A stretch of 64,000 nt of DNA from JAMXLO01 sp963832895 (GCA_963832895.1 CAWHVQ010000013.1:1-64000); one strand, 5' to 3'; positions 55,712 through 64,000 are shown, counted from the stretch's first letter. A program made the numbers and translations. Notes: generated by a model from the letters alone, not told the origin.

Positions 55712-57043
55712 TCAGTCCTGGCGATGCAGCACGATCTCGATCCGCCGGTTCTGCTCGCGACCTTCGGCGGTAGCATTGCTGGCGATCGGGTCCGCATCGG
55801 CGCGCCCCTCGGCGCTAACCCGTGCCGGGTCACCGAGATCGCGCACGATGATGGCCCGCACGGCGTTGGCACGCGCGACGGAAAGCTGGAAGTTCGACGG
55901 GAAGCGCACCGTGCGGACGGGCTGATCGTCAGTGTAGTCGATCACCTGGAGCGATCCGCTTTCGTTTCTGAGGGCGGCGGCAATTCGCTCGAGCAGCGGC
56001 CGCGACGCTGACAGAACCACCGCGCTCTCCGGTGAGAACATCGAACGGCCGGCGATCCGGACGATCGGTGTCGCCGGGGTACCCAGCAGGCTGACCGCGC
56101 GATCGTCGACGTCGGGCTGAAGGCTGGCGCGCAGGCGATCGAGCACTGTCGGCTCGGGCGGAGCCGGTGGTGGTGGGAGCGGCTGCACGATCGCGGCGCG
56201 TGTCACCTGCGGCATGCGAGTTGGCGGTGTGGTCAGCACCTGGGACTGAAGATCATCGGAGGCCGCATTCAGGCTCGCAGACGTCCAGAGGAACAGGCCG
56301 CCGCACAGCGCCACCGCACCGGCAAGCGCGACCCAGACCGGCAGGCGCTGCGGCGCGGATTGCGATGGCACGGCGATACCGCGCCATTGCGGCGAGAGTT
56401 CGGAGGAGGCGGTCTGGCGCTGGGCGGCGATGACGGCGTGCGTGTCGGACCGCGCCTGGTCGAGCTCGCCCTCGCCGCGCACCTGCCGGTAGCGGCCCAT
56501 GTAGCCGAGCGAGAGGCAGATGTACATGAGCTCGATGGCGGGGAGGAACCTGTTCGGGGTCCGCCGCATCTGCCGGAGCTGGTCGAAGAACAGATCCGCG
56601 CCGCGCGCGCCGGGATGGAATGTTCCCACCAGTGTCTGGTTCGCCCAGCCGCTCGCAGCACCCCACGGCGTGTTCAGCACCACGTCGTCGATGCTCGCGC
56701 AGAGTGCGTAGTGCGCCGGCCGCAACACCTCCATCGCGATGCCGACGTCGCGTGCCTTGCGCTCGAATGCGCGCAGGTCCTGCACGGCTCGTTCGCGCAA
56801 CACACCGGGGTCCGGCGCGCGGCGCATCGCGCGCAGGCGGGCGAGCAGTTGCAGCAGCGGCGACGCGGCGACGGTCAAGGGCGAGACACTGATCGCCGGT
56901 GCCGCGGTTGGATCGACCGCCGGCACGGGCGTCGCGGCCCGCGCTGGCGTTGGCGCTAGCGGCGGCGGCGGGCGACGTCCGCCCGGGACAGGGCGGATGA
57001 CTGTCCGATCGTCGTCGGGTTCCGCGAACGGGTTGTCGCTCAC
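55712..57043 (-). CDS. tssL: Type VI secretion protein TssL with OmpA-like C-terminus
   Basis: TssL (DotU) pairs with TssM in the inner membrane. A proline-rich N-terminus precedes the DotU domain at about 60-215 (HYALCASIDDVVLNTPWG, TFHPGARGADLFFDQL, LSLGYMGRYR), then one helix (VALAGAVALCGGLFLW) and an OmpA-like peptidoglycan-binding domain (IVRDLGDPARVSAEGRADAD, NRRIEIVL). The start is GTG 57043 with GGAGGAAG upstream. The 443 residues fit the long TssL form. Confidence 0.9.
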   Translation of the reverse strand: MSDNPFAEPDDDRTVIRPVPGGRRPPPPLAPTPARAATPVPAVDPTAAPAISVSPLTVAASPLLQLLARLRAMRRAPDPGVLRERAVQDLRAFERKARDVGIAMEVLRPAHYALCASIDDVVLNTPWGAASGWANQTLVGTFHPGARGADLFFDQLRQMRRTPNRFLPAIELMYICLSLGYMGRYRQVRGEGELDQARSDTHAVIAAQRQTASSELSPQWRGIAVPSQSAPQRLPVWVALAGAVALCGGLFLWTSASLNAASDDLQSQVLTTPPTRMPQVTRAAIVQPLPPPPAPPEPTVLDRLRASLQPDVDDRAVSLLGTPATPIVRIAGRSMFSPESAVVLSASRPLLERIAAALRNESGSLQVIDYTDDQPVRTVRFPSNFQLSVARANAVRAIIVRDLGDPARVSAEGRADADPIASNATAEGREQNRRIEIVLHRQD

Positions 57044-57067
57044 TGGCGCTTCCTCCGGCGTCGCAGT

Positions 57068-57803
57068 CTAGCGGTCGGTACTGGCTCAAGCCGTAATGCT
57101 CCATCACCCATTTCAGTGTGAAGCCGTAGTTCGGATCGGTCGCGTAGACCCCGGTCAGGGCATCGGCGAAAGCCTCGGGGTTGTCCTTCTGGGCCATTGC
57201 GTTCCTGTAGACGGAAGCCGTCGCCAGCAGGCGACCGTGTTCATCGAATGCCTGCGCGATCGAATCGAACGCCCGGAAGCGGGCCGAGACGGTGACGTTC
57301 TCGCCATTGAGCACCTCGCGGGTGGGGCTTTCCACCGCGGGCTGGTCGCCGGTCGCCTTGATGCCGAACGGGTTGTTGCTGCCTGGCGGCATAGAGGCTC
57401 CCCATGCGCTCTCGACGGCCCACTGTGCCACCGTGACGGACGCGGGCACCGTCCAACGCAGACGCGAGGCGACTGCAGCACCGGCAACGTCGGAGGGTAT
57501 CTCGCCGAAATGGCCGACCGAGGATGGCAGGGCGTTCGCGACGAGCGGCCTGGCGGCGAGCGCGTAGTAGGTCGCGCTGCCGGGATCGACCCGACCCGAA
57601 GGCGGCGTCATCTGCATAATCACTGCCTGGTACGCCTCGATCGCCAGCGTGGTGCCGACATCGGCCGTGCCGTTGACCGGGATCGGCGCGTGCGGCTTGG
57701 GCAACCGGTCGTTCAGCAACGACTGGATCACGAAGACATCGCCGGGCGCATTGGCGCCGCCACGGCCGACCGAGGTGAAGATCGGCGGCGCGATGCGGCC
57801 CAT
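57068..57803 (-). CDS. Peptidoglycan hydrolase (glucosaminidase type) with binding domain, T6SS-linked
   Basis: The N-terminal part (VFVIQSLLNDRLPK, IEAYQAVIMQM) is a peptidoglycan-binding-like fold. It is followed by a FlgJ-type glucosaminidase domain: VTVAQWAVESAWGASMPPGS with the catalytic glutamate, NNPFGIKATG, FRAFDSIAQAFDEHGRLL and GFTLKWVMEHYGLSQY. It probably opens the cell wall for T6SS assembly or acts as an effector. The frame has no stop of its own at the end. A one-base change after SQY would stop it at 57068, so a terminal indel is likely. ATG 57803 is the best start, but longer forms are possible. Confidence 0.65.
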
Positions 57804-57982
57804 TTCGTCGACGCTCAGCACCGTTGGTGACGGAACCAGTCCCACGCCTGCCTCAGGATTCGAAAGCCGGCGATTAGTGCACAGGCGAGGTGGGAGAGGC
57901 CAGAAGTTTGCCCTGTCTCGGATGACTGGACCATCGGCGCCGGCTGCGCTATCAAATTCGATAGCGTCGGTCAGGGCGGATC

Positions 57983-58219
57983 GTGGCACAAGTGCTGGTG
58001 CGAAATCTGGACGATCAGGTGGTGATGGCGCTGCGGCGCAAAGCCGAGCTGCACGGTCATTCGCTGGAGCAGGAGCTGCGCCTGGCGCTGACCGCCGCGG
58101 CACGGATGACGCCGGAGGAACGCGTCGCATTGGCGCGGCGTATCCGTCGCCTGACACCGGCGGATGTCACACAGACCGACAGTGCGGAACTGATCCGCCA
58201 GGATCGTGACCCGCGATGA
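57983..58219 (+). CDS. FitA/VapB-like antitoxin
   Basis: A 78-residue Arc-type antitoxin: MAQVLVRNLDDQVVMALRRK, AELHGHSLEQELRLALTAAA and a toxin-binding tail to QDRDPR. It would bind its own promoter and the PIN toxin. The start is GTG 57983. Its stop overlaps the toxin start at 58216 by ATGA, the usual coupled arrangement. The gene is intact and faces away from the T6SS block. Confidence 0.8.
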   Translation: MAQVLVRNLDDQVVMALRRKAELHGHSLEQELRLALTAAARMTPEERVALARRIRRLTPADVTQTDSAELIRQDRDPR

Positions 58220-58638
58220 CGCTGGTCGTCGACGCGAGCGTTGCCTGCAAGTGGTTCATCGCCGAGGCCGCCAGCGACGCAGCTGAGGCATTGGTGGCGG
58301 GCGGTCAGATGCTGCTGGCGCCGGACCTCATCGTTCCCGAGGTGTGCAACGTTGCCTGGTTGAAGCTACGACGGGGCGAAATCGCCTTGGGACAGGCGAC
58401 AGCAATGGTGGAGGGGCTGCCGGATATGCTGGACGAGCTTGCTCCCTCCGCGCAGCTGGCGGCACGCGCGTTGGAGATTGCGCGCATCCTGGCGCATCCT
58501 GCCTACGCCTGCTTCTACCTGGCACTGGCGGAGTTGCGGGGAACGCAGATGGTGACCGAGGATCGGCGACTGCTGGCGCGGCTCGCGGCGACACCGTGGG
58601 AGCCGCTGGCGCTGCGGCTTGGGGCGTTGCGCGATTAG
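58216..58638 (+). CDS. PIN-domain toxin (VapC family) lacking one catalytic aspartate
   Basis: A 140-residue PIN RNase with Asp6 (VVDASVACKWF), Glu42 (VPEVCNVAW) and Asp116 (MVTEDRRLL). The third acidic position, normally in YDCLYLAL, reads YACFYLALAE, giving Ala98. PIN nucleases need this residue for metal binding, so RNase activity is doubtful although the gene is intact. It is coupled to the upstream antitoxin. Confidence 0.8.
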   Translation: MTLVVDASVACKWFIAEAASDAAEALVAGGQMLLAPDLIVPEVCNVAWLKLRRGEIALGQATAMVEGLPDMLDELAPSAQLAARALEIARILAHPAYACFYLALAELRGTQMVTEDRRLLARLAATPWEPLALRLGALRD

Positions 58639-58805
58639 AGCCTTCTGACGAACGGTTTTGAGGTGCGAACTTTGCCAAGGATTCAACACGGCGAAGGACG
58701 AGGCCACGGAGCCGTGTCGTTGACATCTTCGGCACTGCGGACGACAGGTAGCGCCACACCACCGCTGCCAGCACACCCTGACCCCTGCCACAGGGAGACC
58801 CCAAT

Positions 58806-59735
58806 ATGGCCCTTGATGACCTCCTCTTCGCGCCGGACCACGACGCGCCGATCCCCTACATGCAGCGGACGCGCGAGTATTACGCGGCGATCGGCTACAC
58901 CACACCGTACCGCTGGGCGCATTACGTCGAGGCGCCGTTCACCCCGCTGCGCAAGCCGCTCGCCGACGCGCGGGTGACCATCGTCACCACCGCGGCACCT
59001 TACCGGTCGGACAAGGGCGATCAGGGGCCAGGGGCGGCATACAATGGCGGGGCGAAATTCTACCAGGTGTATTCAGGCGACACGTCGCAGGCACACGACC
59101 TCCGCATCTCGCATATCGGCTACGACCGTGTGCATACCTCGGCCGAGGACAGCGGCACATGGTTCCCGCTGCCGGCGTTGCTGCGCGCGGTGGGCGCGGG
59201 GCGTGTCGGAGCGGTGACGCAGCGCTTTCATGGCGCGCCCACCAACCGCAGCCACCGCGTCACCGTGGAGACGGATGCACCAGAAATTCTGCGCCGCTGC
59301 CGGGAGGATGGCGCCGATGCCGCGATCCTGGTGCCGAACTGCCCGGTCTGTCACCAGACCTGCAGCCTGGTCGCGCGTCATCTGGAGGCGAACGGCATCC
59401 CCACGGTGGTGATGGGCTGCGCCAAGGATATCGTCGAACACGCCGCTGTGCCGCGCTTCCTGTTCAGCGATTTCCCGCTCGGCAACAGCGCCGGCAGGCC
59501 ACACGATGTCGCGTCGCAGGACCGGACGCTGGAGCTTGCGCTGCGCGTGCTCGAGACGGCGCCGGGGCCGCGCACCACGATGGTCTCGCCGGTACGGTGG
59601 AGCGAGGATGCGGCGTGGAAGCTCGACTATCTGAACGTGGAGCGGATTTCGCCGGAGGAGCTGGCGCGGCGGCGGCGCGAGTTCGACGAGCAGAAGGCGG
59701 TCGCGCGGACATTGCGGGTGGAGAAGGCGGCATGA
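58806..59735 (+). CDS. Glycine/betaine/D-proline reductase B-like protein, cysteine form
   Basis: The protein resembles the selenoprotein B (GrdB/PrdB) family: VTIVTTAAPYRSDKGDQGPG, DTSQAHDLRISHIGYDR, EDSGTWFPLPALLRAVGAGR and the active-site region VPNCPVCHQTCSLVARHLEA. GrdB uses selenocysteine; here a CPVC pair occupies the site, so no Sec machinery is needed. At 309 residues it is shorter than clostridial GrdB. It precedes a CoA transferase and an SDR on the same strand, suggesting a reductive or C-N cleaving catabolic step. Confidence 0.75.
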   Translation: MALDDLLFAPDHDAPIPYMQRTREYYAAIGYTTPYRWAHYVEAPFTPLRKPLADARVTIVTTAAPYRSDKGDQGPGAAYNGGAKFYQVYSGDTSQAHDLRISHIGYDRVHTSAEDSGTWFPLPALLRAVGAGRVGAVTQRFHGAPTNRSHRVTVETDAPEILRRCREDGADAAILVPNCPVCHQTCSLVARHLEANGIPTVVMGCAKDIVEHAAVPRFLFSDFPLGNSAGRPHDVASQDRTLELALRVLETAPGPRTTMVSPVRWSEDAAWKLDYLNVERISPEELARRRREFDEQKAVARTLRVEKAA

Positions 59736-59755
59736 TGCGGCCCCCTCCCCCCAAA

Positions 59756-59776
59756 CCCCTCCCGCGAGGGGAGGGG
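59756..59776. repeat. GC-rich palindrome over the CoA-transferase ribosome binding site
   Basis: CCCCTCCC (59756-59763) pairs with GGGAGGGG (59769-59776), loop about GCGAG. The right arm and the following GAGGG lie about 10 bases before ATG 59788 and are the only Shine-Dalgarno-like sequence, so the stem could mask the start. Similar palindromes are common intergenic repeats in high-GC alphaproteobacteria. Confidence 0.55.
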
Positions 59777-59787
59777 GAGGGTTGGGC

Positions 59788-60981
59788 ATGAGCCGTCCGT
59801 TTGCGAATGTCCGCGTGCTCGACTTCACGCAGGTGCTTGCGGGTCCCTATGGCAGTTTTCAGCTCGCGCTGCTGGGCGCCGATGTCATCAAGGTGGAGCG
59901 GCGCGAGGGCGAGGATATGCGGCGCACGCCGCTGTCGCGCGAATGGGCGGATCGCGGCATTGCGCCGGCGTGGCTGGCGATCAATGGCAACAAGCGCAGC
60001 CTGACGCTGGACCTGCAGAAGCCGGCGGCGATCGACATCGTCAGGCGGCTTGTCGCCCGGGCCGATGTGGTGATGGAGAACTTCCGGCCCGGCGTGATGG
60101 ATCGTCTCGGCATCGGCTACGACGCACTGCGCGCGATCAACCCGAAGCTGATCTACTGCACGATCTCCGGCTTCGGCAGCACCGGCCCGTACCGCAACGA
60201 GGCCGGCTATGACGGCAAGATCCAGGCGCTGTCCGGCATCATGTCGCTGACCGGCCACAAGGAGATGGGTCCGACGCGCGCGGGCTTCGCGGTGTGCGAC
60301 GTGCTGTCCGGCATGACCGGCGCGTTCGCGGTGTCGTCGGCGCTGTATCAGCGCACGCATACCGGCGAGGGCCAATACATCGACGTGTCTATGCTGGAGG
60401 CGAGCCTGGCGTTCCTCTCCACCCAGGTTGCCGACTACACCGTTGCCGGCCACCGGCAGGAGCAGTTCGGCAATCAGGCGATCAGCCGGAAGGTCACTGC
60501 GAACCTGTTCCGTGCCAAGGACAGTTTTCTGCTGCTCGCGGTGAACAACGACAGGCAGTACGAGGCGCTGTTGACCACGCTCGGCCGCGGCGATGTGCTG
60601 GATGATCCGCGCTTCGCCGATTGGTTCCAGCGCAAGGAGAACGAAGCGGCGTTGCGCGCGATCATAGAGGACGCGCTGGCGAATGCCGATGCGAAGGCGT
60701 GGGAGAAGCGGCTGAATGACGCCGGCGCGCCGTGCTCCAGCATCTGGCGCATCGAGGAGGTTATCGATCATCCGCAGATCGCGGCGCGCCATGCGGTGCA
60801 GAGTGTCGAGACGGAATATGGCCCGCTGCGGCTGATGGGTTCCGGCTTTCAGATGGCGCATGGCGGCGGGACGCTGGACCACGCGCCGCCGCCGCTCGGC
60901 GCGCACACCGACGAGGTGCTGCGCGAGGCTGGATATACGCCGGACGAAGTTGCGGCGCTGCGGCGCGACGCGGTGGTCTGA
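59788..60981 (+). CDS. CaiB/BaiF family III CoA transferase
   Basis: A formyl-CoA-transferase-type enzyme that moves CoA between carboxylates. The family pattern is complete: VRVLDFTQVLAGPYGSFQLA, LGADVIKVERREGEDMRR, VVMENFRPGVMDRLGIGY, SGFGSTGPYRNEAGYDGK and the catalytic aspartate region FAVCDVLSGMTGA. At 397 residues it is normal. The ATG at 59788 follows the GC-rich palindrome. The stop overlaps the SDR start (TGATG), so both are co-translated. Confidence 0.9.
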   Translation: MSRPFANVRVLDFTQVLAGPYGSFQLALLGADVIKVERREGEDMRRTPLSREWADRGIAPAWLAINGNKRSLTLDLQKPAAIDIVRRLVARADVVMENFRPGVMDRLGIGYDALRAINPKLIYCTISGFGSTGPYRNEAGYDGKIQALSGIMSLTGHKEMGPTRAGFAVCDVLSGMTGAFAVSSALYQRTHTGEGQYIDVSMLEASLAFLSTQVADYTVAGHRQEQFGNQAISRKVTANLFRAKDSFLLLAVNNDRQYEALLTTLGRGDVLDDPRFADWFQRKENEAALRAIIEDALANADAKAWEKRLNDAGAPCSSIWRIEEVIDHPQIAARHAVQSVETEYGPLRLMGSGFQMAHGGGTLDHAPPPLGAHTDEVLREAGYTPDEVAALRRDAVV

Positions 60982-61778
60982 TGAACCTGCGCCTGACGGG
61001 CAAGGTTGTGCTGATCACCGGTTCCAGCCGCGGCATCGGCCTCGCCACGGCTCGCGCCTTCGCCGCGGAAGGCTGCCGACTGATGCTGTCGGCACGCTCG
61101 GGTGATGCGCTGCGCGTGGCCGAGACCGCGCTGCGTGCCGATGGCGCGACGGTGATGAGCGAGGTCGCCGACGTGACGCAGCCGGACGACGCGGCGCGCC
61201 TCGTGCTCGCCGCGGTGGCGGCATTCGGCGGCATCGACATCCTGATCAACAACGTCGGCGGAGGTGGTGGCGGACGACAGATCGCCGACAGCACCGACGA
61301 TGAGTGGCGCGATGTGCTGGAGCGGAACCTGGTGCAGACCGTGCGCATGATGCGGCTTGCGCTGCCGCACATGCGTGGGCGCCGCGGTGCCGCGGTGGTC
61401 AATGTGTCGTCGATTTCCGGCTGGACGCCGCAGCTTGTCGGCTCCGGCCAGTATGGCGCGGCCAAGGCGGCGCTGATCTTCGACACCGAGCGCTGGGCGC
61501 TGGAATTTGTGGCGCATGGCGTGCGGGTTAACACGGTGTCGCCCGGATCTATTCTGGTCGACGGGAATGGCTGGGACCGCTACCGCATCGCCAACCAGGC
61601 GAACTACGACGACTACGTCCGTCACGGTTTTCCGATGGGGCGGCTTGGCACGGCTGAGGAAGTGGCCGACGTCATCGTGTTCCTGGCCTCGCCGCGCGCC
61701 CACTGGATCAATGGACGGAATGTCCCGGTGGATGGGCTGGAGCAGCCGTATGCTCCGGCCGACTGGCGCCCGTATTGA
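60981..61778 (+). CDS. Short-chain dehydrogenase/reductase
   Basis: A classical SDR of 265 residues: VLITGSSRGIGLATARAFAA, ILINNVGGGGGG, VVNVSSISGW with catalytic Ser, QYGAAKAAL with Tyr and Lys, and a C-terminus INGRNVPVDGLEQPYAP. It overlaps the CoA transferase by one base. The operon probably converts an acyl-CoA or hydroxy acid after the reductase-B-like step. The substrate is unknown. Confidence 0.88.
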   Translation: MNLRLTGKVVLITGSSRGIGLATARAFAAEGCRLMLSARSGDALRVAETALRADGATVMSEVADVTQPDDAARLVLAAVAAFGGIDILINNVGGGGGGRQIADSTDDEWRDVLERNLVQTVRMMRLALPHMRGRRGAAVVNVSSISGWTPQLVGSGQYGAAKAALIFDTERWALEFVAHGVRVNTVSPGSILVDGNGWDRYRIANQANYDDYVRHGFPMGRLGTAEEVADVIVFLASPRAHWINGRNVPVDGLEQPYAPADWRPY

Positions 61779-61811
61779 TCGGCCCGCTCAACCGCGAAGC
61801 CGCAGTCGGGA

Positions 61812-62114
61812 CTACCCCAGGTCGGCTACAATATGCTGACCAATGATTGTTGCTTCTGCCTCATCGACAACCGGCGTGATTTCCGCATCCAAATAGGGGT
61901 TCCATCGCCCGAACCAGCGTCCGACCGAGATAGGATCATTGCACTCGATAATCACAACGCCGCGCCGCCCGGATACATCCTGCCAATGCGCAATCTTTGT
62001 TATTCCTTGCCCCGGTTCCTTCGTCCGCTGCTCGGGCGACAGCTCAAGCCACTGCCTGACGGAAGGCAGATACTTATCCTGGTCGGTGATGTGATACCTC
62101 ACGATGAACTTCAT
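61812..62114 (-). CDS. DUF3303-family protein
   Basis: A 100-residue single-domain protein: MKFIVRYHITDQDKYLPSVR, then GVVIIECNDPISVGRWFGRW and EITPVVDEAEATIIGQH, matching DUF3303 (ferredoxin-like dimeric fold). ATG 62114 is chosen over an upstream in-frame start because GGGAGGG lies a few bases before it. Function unknown. Confidence 0.75.
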   Translation of the reverse strand: MKFIVRYHITDQDKYLPSVRQWLELSPEQRTKEPGQGITKIAHWQDVSGRRGVVIIECNDPISVGRWFGRWNPYLDAEITPVVDEAEATIIGQHIVADLG

Positions 62115-62214
62115 TGAACCCTCCCTTGGTTTCCCGGAGCGGATCATGGCTCGATAGCCGTCGCGCTGAAAGGTGCGATCTTCAGCGACCCTGGGGTCGT
62201 ATTTCGTGCGTAGT

Positions 62215-63324
62215 TCAGTGTGGGATGGGAATCCCCACTCGAATCAGCGTCGAGAAATCAGGATCGGCATCCGCCTGGACTGCCTTGTCATGAATCTGCG
62301 AGAGTTTGCGAAGCTGCGCAAAAGGGACGCTTGTATCCGTGGCACCGACCTCATAGGCGTAGTCGGGCAAATAGCCGGATAGCAGAATGCGGTAGTCGAG
62401 CGGCAGACCGGGGCGGAGCGTACGAACCATGCCGAACACCAAGGTCGTGCAGTTGCCGGTCGCGGTATTATACCAGCGCGGCTTTCGGGCGAGGTCATTC
62501 GCGTCATCGACGTACTCGCGTAGCAGACGCCGAGCGTACTCCGGCGGCATCCGCAGGTGGTAGATCCGGACATCCTCGCCGCGCACATTGCTGCGCACCC
62601 GCACTATGTCGCGTTCATCCGCGGCAATGATCACCAGTTCGTACTGCTTGAAGAAACCGGCGATCGTTGAATAGTCCTCGCCGCGCTCCTTGCGGGTCTC
62701 GATGGAGAAATCGAGGCGCTGGCCGTCAGTGAACCCGAAGCTGACAATCAGGTGCGCGATAGCTTCCCCGCTCCAGTATGACAGGATGAGATCCACATCG
62801 CGGAGTTGCGACAGGTCATAGGTCCGCTGCTCCCAGCGCTGGTCGAAATCATCATCGCTACGCCAATTGAAGTTGCGCACGTTGTCGACGACGAGCCGGT
62901 CGCCTGCAATCGACGCGGTGACATTGCGGGCTACGTCCGGCTGCCAGTCACGATCATTGGACGGTTGGATCGTCGACCACCATGCAAACACAACCACGAT
63001 TGCGACGGCATACATCGCAATCGCAGGTCGCCATCGCGATGTCATGAGGCTTGCGAGCGTCGCCAGGGCCAGAACTGCAATCGTCCCAATGACCGCGACG
63101 CAGACCGCCTCGCTACCGGAGCAACGGAACCACACGGCAAGACAGCACCATGTGCCCACCAGCAACACTGCCATCCCCAGCAAGGCAACGCCAATCCAAC
63201 GGGCCACCCGCAACACGAACCGTGCGCGCCGAATCAATGCTGGGGTTCCACGCCCTGACTCACTGGAGCCGTGCTCGTCTGAGGCGGTCGCGGGCACCGC
63301 CAACAAGGCGCGTGAGCGCAGCAT
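62215..63324 (-). CDS. DUF4105 (Lnb N-terminal-like) membrane-anchored protein
   Basis: A membrane protein with two or three N-terminal helices (VALLGMAVLLVGTWCCLAVW, VAVIGTIAVLALATLASL, MYAVAIVVVFAWW). A periplasmic DUF4105 domain follows at about 130-340, with the family core YDLSQLRDVDLILSYWSG and the conserved cysteine in YNTATGNCTTLVFGM. The family is related to lacto-N-biosidase N-domains and may be a cysteine peptidase-like fold. At 369 residues it is complete. Confidence 0.8.
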   Translation of the reverse strand: MLRSRALLAVPATASDEHGSSESGRGTPALIRRARFVLRVARWIGVALLGMAVLLVGTWCCLAVWFRCSGSEAVCVAVIGTIAVLALATLASLMTSRWRPAIAMYAVAIVVVFAWWSTIQPSNDRDWQPDVARNVTASIAGDRLVVDNVRNFNWRSDDDFDQRWEQRTYDLSQLRDVDLILSYWSGEAIAHLIVSFGFTDGQRLDFSIETRKERGEDYSTIAGFFKQYELVIIAADERDIVRVRSNVRGEDVRIYHLRMPPEYARRLLREYVDDANDLARKPRWYNTATGNCTTLVFGMVRTLRPGLPLDYRILLSGYLPDYAYEVGATDTSVPFAQLRKLSQIHDKAVQADADPDFSTLIRVGIPIPH

Positions 63325-63393
63325 GGGTGTCCTGTTGTCCCCGGCGCGTCCGCCGAGCCGCTGTTGGACTGAGGCGAATTGTCACCCCTGCTG

Positions 63394-63594
63394 TCAGCAG
63401 CGATACACACCGGCCGCGCACCGCCGTGTCGTGCGCCGTGCTACCCCAGCAACACTGACCGGCGTGGCCGGACGGCCGATGATCGCCTGTACAGTCGACG
63501 TCCACGACCCATGCAACACATACGAAACAGGGTCCACCTGCACGAAGCAGCCGAGGGCCACCACAAAGATAATCCACTTTCCGACAGTCGTCAT
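63394..63594 (-). CDS. Small exported protein downstream of DUF2092
   Basis: A 66-residue protein with a hydrophobic leader (MTTVGKWIIFVVALGCFVQV), then the conserved-looking RPATPVSVAGVARRTTRR and a final CAAGVYRC. ATG 63594 lies just after the DUF2092 stop, so the genes are one transcript. I associate this tail with small proteins found beside DUF2092 genes. Function unknown. Confidence 0.55.
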   Translation of the reverse strand: MTTVGKWIIFVVALGCFVQVDPVSYVLHGSWTSTVQAIIGRPATPVSVAGVARRTTRRCAAGVYRC

Positions 63595-63602
63595 GGCTCT
63601 AC

Positions 63603-64000
63603 TCACTTCGCCTTGATGGTTAGGTCGCCGATGCTGTTGACCGTGACAGAACTCGGGTCGAGTTTCTTGCTACCCTGCGGAGGCATGAAGGCAAACACCT
63701 TGGCATCAAGCTGGGGCGCCGTCTTCCAGTTTTTGAGTTGCAAGGTAAATTCAGGCGCACCGGCAGCCCCTTTGGTGGTGATCACATACCTGACGGGGAG
63801 TGGCTTGTCACCGGCCGTTACCCAAAGCTGCCAGTCAACATCGGCGCCGCGAAACGCAAGTTGATGAACCTCGATACCGTCGATGAACGTCATCCCGATA
63901 TGGGCACCGCTGGTCATGTCCGTCGTCGCGCTGTCAAGCGGCTTGGCCCCCAGAAGATCTGCGCCTGGCGCGTCAAATCCCAGGTCGTGCATTACATCAA
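63603..64000 (-). CDS. DUF2092-family exported protein, C-terminal part, runs off right edge
   Basis: The visible part matches the DUF2092 C-terminus: DMTSGAHIGMTFIDGIEVHQ, LAFRGADVDWQLWVTAGDKP, PVRYVITTKGAAGAPEF and FAFMPPQGSKKLD. The family has a LolA/LppX-like fold and is periplasmic. The frame is open to position 64000, so the signal peptide and N-terminal half lie outside the window. The small exported gene follows within nine bases. Confidence 0.75.
   Translation of the reverse strand, partial: DVMHDLGFDAPGADLLGAKPLDSATTDMTSGAHIGMTFIDGIEVHQLAFRGADVDWQLWVTAGDKPLPVRYVITTKGAAGAPEFTLQLKNWKTAPQLDAKVFAFMPPQGSKKLDPSSVTVNSIGDLTIKAK

Noticed and set aside
56253..57067. Extension of the peptidoglycan hydrolase to 634 residues through tssL
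   Set aside because: Beyond 57068 the frame is an out-of-frame reading of tssL with arginine- and alanine-rich noise.

Overview
The window is high-GC DNA from an alphaproteobacterium, most likely in or near the Acetobacteraceae. This is inferred from a chpT-type histidine phosphotransferase beside cheA, from aat, rlmH and moaA, and from many catabolic genes (Rieske dioxygenase, CoA transferase, amidohydrolases, periplasmic binding proteins). No rRNA, tRNA or CRISPR was found.

Region 1 (1 to about 10,705) is a decayed integrated element that continues off the left edge. Almost all of its genes read leftwards. It has a replication module (primase-polymerase-like gene plus DUF927 helicase, both frameshifted), a helix-turn-helix gene, small unknown genes, four methyltransferase-like genes or fragments, a four-copy 35-bp iteron-like array (7325-7446), a frameshifted excisionase-like gene, an unusual family of six short hairpins (7711-7831 and 8351-8473), and a frameshifted serine recombinase. 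The element sits inside cheA: the CheA frame runs normally to its second ATP-binding glycine motif, then crosses into foreign sequence, stops, and one base later the recombinase starts.

Region 2 (10.7-26.8 kb) is chromosomal: truncated cheA, chpT, moaA, a broken vapBC pair, a two-subunit Rieske dioxygenase divergent from a branched-chain-type binding protein, rlmH, a hydrolase plus RidA, exported proteins (one split by an in-frame TGA), msrQ, aat, a VOC protein, an SDR and small proteins.

Region 3 (26.8-52.2 kb) mixes a large repeat-containing glycosyltransferase, an HpcH/HpaI aldolase, two amidohydrolases, an insertion-sequence remnant fused to the tail of a nickel transporter, a response regulator next to a frameshifted hybrid kinase, an Asp/Glu-racemase relative lacking both expected cysteines, a peptide-type binding protein, an MFS transporter, a Nudix hydrolase and several toxin-antitoxin and nuclease remnants.

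Region 4 (52.2-64 kb) starts with a type VI secretion block on the minus strand (peptidoglycan hydrolase, tssL, tssM). It continues with a VapBC-like pair, a plus-strand operon of a glycine-reductase-B-like protein, a CoA transferase and an SDR, and minus-strand DUF3303, DUF4105 and DUF2092 genes running off the right edge.

Broken genes are frequent throughout, densest in the first 10 kb. Many breaks are single-base, so true decay and sequencing indels cannot be separated without reads. The hairpin family, the element in cheA and the non-canonical active sites are the observations most worth following.
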